NCBI GenBank assembly: GCA_948530865.1
Contig: CAOTKV010000001.1
Coordinates: 186,001-250,000, forward strand
Origin: an uncultured Clostridia bacterium
Lineage (GTDB): Bacteria > Bacillota > Clostridia > TANB77 > CAG-508
Reading direction: 5' to 3'
Length of the DNA stretch: 64,000 nt
A program made the position numbers and the translations under genes. This document shows, piece after piece, positions 58,743 to 64,000 of the stretch. Numbering within the stretch: the stretch's first letter is position 1; each line of letters begins with the position of its first letter. Below the pieces are notes generated by a model that worked only from the letters and a program-made list of their open reading frames with translations, was not told the DNA's origin and did no database searches.

Positions 58743-59258
58743 ATGGATTTTTTAAATAAATTAGGAAAGAAAGCTAATGAAGCATATCAAGTAACAAAAG
58801 AAAAGGCAACAGAAGCATATAAAGTTACTAAGGAAAAAGCTAGTGATATTTCAGAAGAAATAAAATTAAAATCAAAAATAAATTCTTTAGAAGAAAAAAA
58901 TTATGAAATTTATGCTGAAATTGGTGAAATTGTTTATAATGAAGTAAAAAATGGAACAGATGTTTCAAAAGATGAAGTAACAGTTAAATGTGAGGAAATT
59001 TCTAGAAATAGAGATGAAATTGAAAAATTAAAAACAGATCTTTTAGCAGTAAAAAAAATAAAAAAATGTGCTAATTGTGGAGAAGAATTAGACATAAATG
59101 TAGAATTTTGCTCTAAATGTGGCAAAGAACAACCAAAAATCGAAAAAGTTGAAATAAAGGAAGAACCACAAGAATCAGTAAAAGAAGCAGAAGTTGTCGA
59201 AGTAAATAATGTAGAAGAAAATAGTAATTCAAATAACGAAGAAGAGAATAATAATTAA
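58743..59258 (+). CDS. Zinc-ribbon protein with helical N-terminus
   Basis: This 171-residue protein has an N-terminal amphipathic helical region with three 'a.ea(y/..)vTKEKA' repeats (residues 12-38), a coiled coil (about 45-100), a four-Cys zinc ribbon CANCG...CSKCG near residues 109-128, and a disordered acidic tail rich in Glu and Asn. No enzymatic motif. GGGAGG is well placed. Its role may be scaffolding. Confidence 0.75.
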   Translation: MDFLNKLGKKANEAYQVTKEKATEAYKVTKEKASDISEEIKLKSKINSLEEKNYEIYAEIGEIVYNEVKNGTDVSKDEVTVKCEEISRNRDEIEKLKTDLLAVKKIKKCANCGEELDINVEFCSKCGKEQPKIEKVEIKEEPQESVKEAEVVEVNNVEENSNSNNEEENNN

Positions 59259-59264
59259 TATAGT

Positions 59265-59302
59265 ACAAAGTGGTCAGAAAAATTATCTGACCACTTTGTT
59301 AG
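59265..59302 (+). terminator. Strong rho-independent terminator
   Basis: ACAAAGTGGTCAGA (59265-59278) and its exact complement (59286-59299) form a 14-bp stem. Confidence 0.85.
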
Positions 59303-59387
59303 ATGCTATAACTGTTGCAAATAATGAGATAAGTAGATAACTAAGTTACAAAAGTACCATAATACTAAGAAAATAAAGAGGTGTAAA

Positions 59388-59828
59388 ATGAAATTAGTAG
59401 TTCAAAGAGTAAGTAGTGCAAAAGTAGAAGTTGAAAATAAAATTGTTGGAAAAATAAATAAAGGTTTCATGGTTTTGTGTGGAATAACACATGAAGACAC
59501 AGAAAAAGAAGCTGATGTTTTAGCTAGAAAGCTTTGCAACTTAAGAGTTTTTGAAGATGAAAATGAAAAAATGAATCTTTCTATAAAAGATGTAGGAGGA
59601 GAGCTTTTAATAATTTCTCAATTTACTCTTTATGCAGACAGTATGAGTAGTGGTAATAGACCTAGTTTTATTGCAGCTGCACGTCCTGAAAAAGCAGAAC
59701 CATTATATGAGTATTTTTTGAAAAAATGTGAAGAATATGGAATTCATGTAGAAAAAGGAATATTTGGTGCAGATATGCAAGTATCACTAGTAAATGATGG
59801 ACCAGTAACAATTATTCTAGAAAAATAA
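59388..59828 (+). CDS. dtd: D-aminoacyl-tRNA deacylase
   Basis: This 146-residue protein removes D-amino acids and glycine from mischarged tRNAs. It opens MKLVVQRVSSAKVEVE, has the active-site motif SQFTLYAD near residue 78, and the cross-subunit Gly-Pro motif NDGPVTI near the C-terminus (136-142). Length is normal. GAGGTG precedes the ATG. Confidence 0.96.
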   Translation: MKLVVQRVSSAKVEVENKIVGKINKGFMVLCGITHEDTEKEADVLARKLCNLRVFEDENEKMNLSIKDVGGELLIISQFTLYADSMSSGNRPSFIAAARPEKAEPLYEYFLKKCEEYGIHVEKGIFGADMQVSLVNDGPVTIILEK

Positions 59829-60110
59829 TTAGTTTGGATATCTTTCATATATATATTTTATTAAATTATTTATATTATTGTCTGAAACACAGATATAAAC
59901 ATCTTTATCTAAGCATATCCATAATTTAATATTATATTTTTGATCATTATCTATAAAACATGAAATTAAATCTATCATTTCAATAGGATTGTCATATTCT
60001 ATTTTACAAATTAAATTGTTTTTTAACTTTAAATTCTTAGAATAATATTGTTCTAAGAACTTTTTTATTTCACCGTTTTTTTCACTATAAAAATTTAATG
60101 TTGTTTTCAT
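59829..60110 (-). CDS. Small hypothetical protein
   Basis: This 93-residue protein is encoded opposite dtd, with stop codons nearly touching. AAAGGAA sits six bases before its ATG. It contains a helix with FLEQYYSKNL and two beta segments (LWICLDKDVYICVSD). No family known. The 22-bp dispersed repeat lies just upstream. Confidence 0.55.
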   Translation of the reverse strand: MKTTLNFYSEKNGEIKKFLEQYYSKNLKLKNNLICKIEYDNPIEMIDLISCFIDNDQKYNIKLWICLDKDVYICVSDNNINNLIKYIYERYPN

Positions 60111-60122
60111 GAGATTCCTTTC

Positions 60123-60144
60123 TAAATTGGTATTTGTGTGAGTA
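60123..60144. repeat. 22-bp dispersed repeat, copy 2
   Basis: Exact reverse complement of 13274-13295. A related TACTCAC...AAAT core recurs inside the long inverted repeat at 60276-60385. Confidence 0.7.
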
Positions 60145-60205
60145 AATTTTAATTATAAAAATATTAAGTGCAAAATTTAAAATTACTGCAATAAATAAAA
60201 TGTAC

Positions 60206-60272
60206 AATAGCCTAAAATTTAAGTAACTACTATAACATTACTGCTTAGCAGATAGTTATGTTTTAGACTATT
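60206..60272. repeat. Stem-loop element 1 in intergenic region
   Basis: AATAGCCTAAAA (60206-60217) and TTTTAGACTATT (60261-60272) pair with one mismatch; the interior GTAACTA/TAGTTAT-like arms extend the stem. Confidence 0.6.
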
Positions 60273-60275
60273 TAG

Positions 60276-60385
60276 AAATTATTATTTGGTGAGTAATTTT
60301 TTGCACTTTTTTATTAAAGCTTTTTAGAATTATTTACAAAGCATAATTTAATATAGGTAAAAAATTACTCACCAAATAATAATTT
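60276..60385. repeat. 27-bp perfect inverted repeat (element 2)
   Basis: Arms 60276-60302 and 60359-60385 are exact complements over 27 bases, with a 56-base loop. No gene lies inside. The arms contain GGTGAGTAA / TTACTCACC. It may be a miniature mobile element or a large transcript hairpin. Confidence 0.75.
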
Positions 60386-60439
60386 TATTTTATGTATAAA
60401 TTTCGAAAAATATTCTGATAATAATGTTGGAGGAAGTTT

Positions 60440-61144
60440 ATGACAAAAAAATATATTTTTAATTTTGTAATTTTAATAATGATGTTAATTTTATTTACTG
60501 GATGTACAGGAATTGAAAGTGAAACAAAAGAGGCTAGTATAGAGGATAAGGCTAAAAGTGAGATTGAGTATTTAGAAGATGAAATTTTTACAGTACTTAA
60601 TAAATATTCAAAAAATGAATATATGACTGATGATGATACAGTTGATTGGGAAAAAGTAAATACTGAGACTCAAAAAGTAGGAAAAGTATTAGATACAATG
60701 ATATTAGACTTTGGAGAAGCAAAGATTTCTAATGATGAATTAAATAAGTTTAGAACAGAAATTAATAATTTATTGATTTCTACTTCAAGTGGTGATGAAA
60801 GAACTTTTTTTTATAGTATTAGTAATTTGTATTCTCTATTACCAGAGTATTATGGAAAATTTTCAGGTGATAATAACAAAAAAGATATAATGACTTTGAA
60901 GTCATTAGTTCTAAAAAGCTATGTAAATTCACACTTTTTAGAATGGGATGGAGCAAAAGCTAATGCTAATTTTGCTGAAAATAAATATAAAGAAATGGCA
61001 GATAATTTGGATTATATGAAAGAATATTCGTATAATTTAAATAAGACATATGTTCTAGTAGAAGAATTTAAAAATGCAGTTGATGCAGAACAAGCAGAAT
61101 TAAGTAAAACCAAATATATTAATTTCATAGAAAAAACAGAATAG
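60440..61144 (+). CDS. Lipoprotein of unknown function
   Basis: This 234-residue protein has a lipoprotein signal peptide with lipobox FTGC (Cys 21-22) and a mature region that is acidic and helical throughout, with no recognised domain. It resembles small helical lipoproteins of unknown role in Clostridia. GGAGG precedes the ATG. The long inverted repeat lies just upstream. Confidence 0.75.
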   Translation: MTKKYIFNFVILIMMLILFTGCTGIESETKEASIEDKAKSEIEYLEDEIFTVLNKYSKNEYMTDDDTVDWEKVNTETQKVGKVLDTMILDFGEAKISNDELNKFRTEINNLLISTSSGDERTFFYSISNLYSLLPEYYGKFSGDNNKKDIMTLKSLVLKSYVNSHFLEWDGAKANANFAENKYKEMADNLDYMKEYSYNLNKTYVLVEEFKNAVDAEQAELSKTKYINFIEKTE

Positions 61145-61251
61145 AAAAATGGGGTTATGAAGTCTCATTATTCTAAAAAATAGTAGAAAAAAATATAATA
61201 ATATGATAAAATATTTTTATTAAATTTAAAGAAAAGAGGAATAAAGGAATT

Positions 61252-61314
61252 ATGAAAACACTTGAAAGTCTTGTAACTGTATATATATATATATATATTA
61301 GCGGACTTTTATAA
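61252..61314 (+). CDS. Short ORF running through an AT dinucleotide tract
   Basis: AAGGAATT precedes ATG 61252. The 20-residue frame is MKTLESLVTVYIYIYISGLL. The TA/AT tract (61280-61299) lies inside it. A change in tract length would read instead into ADFYNLFNNLYIQIKKLKQ, a more protein-like tail. It may be a phase-variable small gene or chance. Confidence 0.35.
   Translation: MKTLESLVTVYIYIYISGLL
61280..61299. repeat. AT dinucleotide simple repeat
   Basis: About nine TA units in a row, the only long dinucleotide tract I see in the window. Confidence 0.9.
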
Positions 61315-61342
61315 TTTATTTAATAATCTTTATATCCAAATT

Positions 61343-61397
61343 AAGAAACTTAAACAATAGTCAAATTTTAATGACTATTATTTAGGTTTCTTTTTGT
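61343..61397 (+). terminator. Two-part terminator hairpin
   Basis: AAGAAACTTAAA pairs with TTTAGGTTTCTT (one wobble) and encloses AATAGTCA/TGACTATT; a T-run follows. Confidence 0.8.
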
Positions 61398-61425
61398 TTT
61401 CTAAAATAAATCGAGGAGGGAAAAA

Positions 61426-61710
61426 ATGAAAAAGAAAATTTTATTAATAGGAACTATACTAATTTTAAGTGTTATATTGATTGAATTAACAGGTTGTACA
61501 AATGCCAAAAATGAAACTGTTGATAACAAAAATGAAAATAGCACAATTCAAAAAAAAGAAAATTTAGACGAGTCTAAAGATACAAATATTAAACTTGATG
61601 CAAGATATACTTCAAGTTCAAAGGATTGCCAAATAGATTTATATAGTGATAATACCATGTATTTGGCTTATGTATCTAGAACAGGTACTTCTGAATACTA
61701 TAATAGATAA
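61426..61710 (+). CDS. Small lipoprotein, possibly truncated
   Basis: This 94-residue protein has a lipoprotein signal with lipobox LTGC (Cys 24), a charged Asn/Lys-rich linker and a short beta segment (CQIDLYSDNTMYLAYVSR). Ending shortly after one beta hairpin is unusual for such a domain, so the gene may be cut short. GGAGG precedes the ATG. Followed after 31 bases by a membrane protein gene. Confidence 0.65.
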   Translation: MKKKILLIGTILILSVILIELTGCTNAKNETVDNKNENSTIQKKENLDESKDTNIKLDARYTSSSKDCQIDLYSDNTMYLAYVSRTGTSEYYNR

Positions 61711-61741
61711 TATGCATATACTTTAAATAAGGAGAAAAATT

Positions 61742-62773
61742 ATGTTTTTAATATTTAATATAGATGATATGTTTGATGGAATGTCAGCAGGTGTTGGAAT
61801 GATATTAAAATTAGCTATTATAGTTGGAATTATAACTCCGCCACTAATGTTTTTAGAAGGCGGAGATTGGCTTGCAATAGTATTGCCAATTTTAGTTTTT
61901 TCAATAATAGCATGTATAACTAATATAGTTACACTAATTAAATCAATAAAATTAATTGCAAACAGAAGGAATACTAGAAAAGTAAGGATACAAGCTTTTT
62001 TTGTAATGATAAGCATAATTTTACTTTCAATTTTAGGATTTATTTTTCCAAATTACTTAGAAATTATTAATATAAAAGTTAACAATATTATAAGTATGAT
62101 ATTATTACCATTTCTATTTAATGTGTTATTTTACATATTACTTCTTGGAACTAATATTACTATTAAATATTGTTTTTGTGCAATAAAAGATTATTTAATT
62201 GAAATATTTTTAAAAAAGATTTTTAAGTTTACATTTATAATCTTATATATATACTCGATAGTATTCTTATGGTCAAAAGGATATTTTATAAAAGAGAATT
62301 ATTCAGATATTCTGTTATCTTGTGTAACATATTATGATAATAAATATGAAGAAAATCGTAATGGAGATTTTAATGTAATTGATATAATTGAACAACAATT
62401 AAGATATATTAAAGATGTTGTTTCAGAAGATCAAAATGAAATTAATAAACTTGTTGAATCAAGATTATTATCATTAGAAGATGAAAACTTTAAAGTTAAT
62501 TTTATGAGAGTATATTTGTTTTCAGATTCAATGAAAGAATTATTTAATGAAAAATATGGATTAGATATATCAATAAAATTATTAAGTAATACTGAATATG
62601 AGAATAAAATATGGATATTAAATGTATATGACTGGATGTATGGAAGAACCTTGTATTATAAATTTGATATAGAACAGTGCAAAGTATTGGAGGAATTTAA
62701 TAGTGAAGTTTCAGTAAATATTCTTATACAAAAATATAGGAGAGAATTTAATGAAAAACGCAATATGCAGTAA
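61742..62773 (+). CDS. Membrane protein of unknown function
   Basis: This 343-residue protein has about six hydrophobic segments in its first 185 residues, then a soluble acidic C-terminal domain of about 150 residues (with IIEQQLRYIKDVVSED and NVYDWMYGRTLYYKF). It may be extracytoplasmic at the C-terminus. No family recognised. AAGGAG precedes the ATG. It follows the lipoprotein gene, so the pair may be co-expressed. Confidence 0.65.
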   Translation: MFLIFNIDDMFDGMSAGVGMILKLAIIVGIITPPLMFLEGGDWLAIVLPILVFSIIACITNIVTLIKSIKLIANRRNTRKVRIQAFFVMISIILLSILGFIFPNYLEIINIKVNNIISMILLPFLFNVLFYILLLGTNITIKYCFCAIKDYLIEIFLKKIFKFTFIILYIYSIVFLWSKGYFIKENYSDILLSCVTYYDNKYEENRNGDFNVIDIIEQQLRYIKDVVSEDQNEINKLVESRLLSLEDENFKVNFMRVYLFSDSMKELFNEKYGLDISIKLLSNTEYENKIWILNVYDWMYGRTLYYKFDIEQCKVLEEFNSEVSVNILIQKYRREFNEKRNMQ

Positions 62774-62777
62774 AAAT

Positions 62778-62810
62778 AAAACCAGGATAAAAAATTATCC
62801 TGGTTTTAAT
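62778..62810 (+). terminator. Rho-independent terminator
   Basis: AAAACCAGGATAA (62778-62790) and its exact complement (62795-62807) form a 13-bp stem ending in TTTT. Confidence 0.88.
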
Positions 62811-62811
62811 G

Positions 62812-62905
62812 TTAGCTATTAACTGTATCTTTTAAAGCTTTTCCATTTTTTGATGCAGGTATTTTTATTTCTTCTTTAATGTCAATGATTTTAAAGGATT
62901 TTATA
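62812..62905 (-). pseudogene. Remnant minus-strand coding frame
   Basis: Read on the minus strand, this frame gives IIDIKEEIKIPASKNGKALK then DTVNS and a stop. It looks like the C-terminus of a gene, but the upstream part is AT-rich filler without a start. The rest of 62774-63064 shows no other feature apart from the terminator. Confidence 0.4.
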
Positions 62906-63064
62906 AATAGTAATAATTTTTAATGTTTAAGTTGATATTTTATATGTATTAATTTCGTATAGTATATTTAGTACAGCTATATAAAATAATTACTATAGAT
63001 TATATACTTTTTTTCTTTATTTTGTTATAATAACTAAAGAAAAAGAGAAAGTAGGTATATAATA

Positions 63065-63940
63065 ATGAAAAAGAAAATTATATGTGTTATTACAATGGTA
63101 CTATTATGTAGTATGTTATTTATATTAACAGGTTGTTCTAGTAATAATGATATTAATAACGAAAATATAGCTGATGATGAGCCTATCAATTTATCTGAAG
63201 CTAACCAAACAGATGATAGTATTAATTTAAATATAGTAGGGAAATGGGAGGTAACAGGAACAAATAATAATGTATTTACACTAGGAGAATTATATGGAAC
63301 AGCATTTTCAAATGCAAACGAATTAACATTTAAAGAAGATGGTACATATGTATTAGGATTAGGAGTAACATATTGGCAAGAAGGAAATTATGAAGTTAAT
63401 GGGGATGTAATTAAATTAACTAATACTGAAATAAAAGGAGATAATCCAGATGGTAAAGTTGCTCAAGAATTTATAATTAAAAATCAAAATGATAAGATAC
63501 AAATAATTTTACAAGAAAAACAAGAGCCTAATATAGTAGTTGATGTAATATTTGAAAAATCAGATAAAATTTCAAATGCTGAAGGTATTAACTCTTCAAG
63601 TGAAACTACAACTAACAGAATATTAGCAGGAGAATTTTATTTAGAATATGGAAACTATATAAATACATATTATAGCAATGATGATTTTATGGGTGGAACA
63701 TACACCTTAAATGAAGATGGTACATTTTCTTGCACAAATTCACAGGGAACAGCAACAGGAACATATAAGGTATCACAAGAGACATATCAAAATTCAGCAG
63801 AAACATTTACAGATTGGTTAATAAGTTTTAAATCATCTAATACTGAACTTATAAATGCAAATATGGATTGGATAATTGATGGAAATAATCAGTTTAGTGG
63901 AGTTCAAGATGGTGGAACATTTAAATATATGGGAAAATAA
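63065..63940 (+). CDS. Lipoprotein with two lipocalin-like beta repeats
   Basis: This 291-residue protein has a lipoprotein signal with lipobox LTGC (Cys 24). Two beta-rich modules follow (about 58-165 and 190-291). Each has the pattern 'G.w/f......y....(l/t).(l/f).eDGTy....g....G.Y.v....i', as in lipocalin-like or DUF5640-type domains of clostridial lipoproteins. GTAGG precedes the ATG. The stop is near the window end. Confidence 0.75.
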   Translation: MKKKIICVITMVLLCSMLFILTGCSSNNDINNENIADDEPINLSEANQTDDSINLNIVGKWEVTGTNNNVFTLGELYGTAFSNANELTFKEDGTYVLGLGVTYWQEGNYEVNGDVIKLTNTEIKGDNPDGKVAQEFIIKNQNDKIQIILQEKQEPNIVVDVIFEKSDKISNAEGINSSSETTTNRILAGEFYLEYGNYINTYYSNDDFMGGTYTLNEDGTFSCTNSQGTATGTYKVSQETYQNSAETFTDWLISFKSSNTELINANMDWIIDGNNQFSGVQDGGTFKYMGK

Positions 63941-64000
63941 AAGATAAAAGTACTTGAGGAATATATAATAATGTGATAAGATAACAATATTGAATTAAGA

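Noticed and set aside
60303..60358. CRISPR-like repeat at the 60 kb inverted repeats
   Set aside because: There is one inverted pair, not a series of direct repeats with spacers.

Overview
The window is a 64 kb chromosomal stretch of a very AT-rich, low-GC Gram-positive anaerobe, most likely an uncultivated gut Clostridia-type Bacillota. Supporting signs are a T-box leader before thrS, a CIRCE-like element before htpG, an LPxTG protein beside a sortase, an LCP protein, a cohesin/dockerin pair, AGGAGG ribosome sites, and Arg and Gly codons dominated by AGA and GGA. I see no rRNA, CRISPR array, transposase or replication origin. One tRNA is present (Leu, CAA).

Layout. 1-3.5 kb: an MFS fragment, small housekeeping genes and a HIT-domain gene. 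3.7-11.2 kb: a CobW GTPase, an LCP protein, and a TetR repressor with a two-gene ABC exporter. 11.2-18.1 kb: htpG, a phospholipid synthase, an FtsH-like ATPase without a protease domain, HlyIII, a glucosaminidase-like protein and a nucleotidase. 18-28 kb: a C39-like peptidase, a transglutaminase/GNAT fusion, an ion antiporter, a surface operon (cohesin-like LPKTG protein, sortase, dockerin-bearing hydrolase, cadherin-like protein) and hflK/hflC-like genes. 28.1-28.75 kb: a tandem array of ten-residue micro-ORFs. 28.8-38.5 kb: T-box/thrS, HelD, a large unknown protein, deoB, tRNA-Leu. 38.5-48.7 kb: an accessory zone with dinD, two radical SAM genes, a Nudix gene, an alcohol dehydrogenase, small lipoproteins, zinc-ribbon proteins and a histidine phosphatase. 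48.7-59.8 kb: an inositol-phosphatase family gene, an adenosine-deaminase-like fusion, rpmF, a dCMP-deaminase-like gene, der, plsY, gpsA and dtd. 59.8-64 kb: an inverted-repeat region and small lipoproteins.

Two linked signals stand out. First, five AT-rich genes are each interrupted by one extra C directly before a GGA glycine codon, so the zero-frame codon is CGG (positions 9272, 19473, 25514, 40108, 54291). Skipping that C restores one continuous protein in all five. In my by-eye scan these are the only in-frame CGG codons in the AT-rich genes. This looks like +1 frameshifting at an undecoded or poorly decoded CGG, or reading of CGGA as glycine. Second, a scattered set of genes with visibly higher G+C uses CGG as ordinary arginine. 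These genes sit as single promoter-gene-terminator units, and nearly all of their promoters (plus that of the AT-rich radical SAM pair) carry TTTATGTAAA or its complement, usually just after the -35 box. The ten-residue peptide array belongs to this second set.
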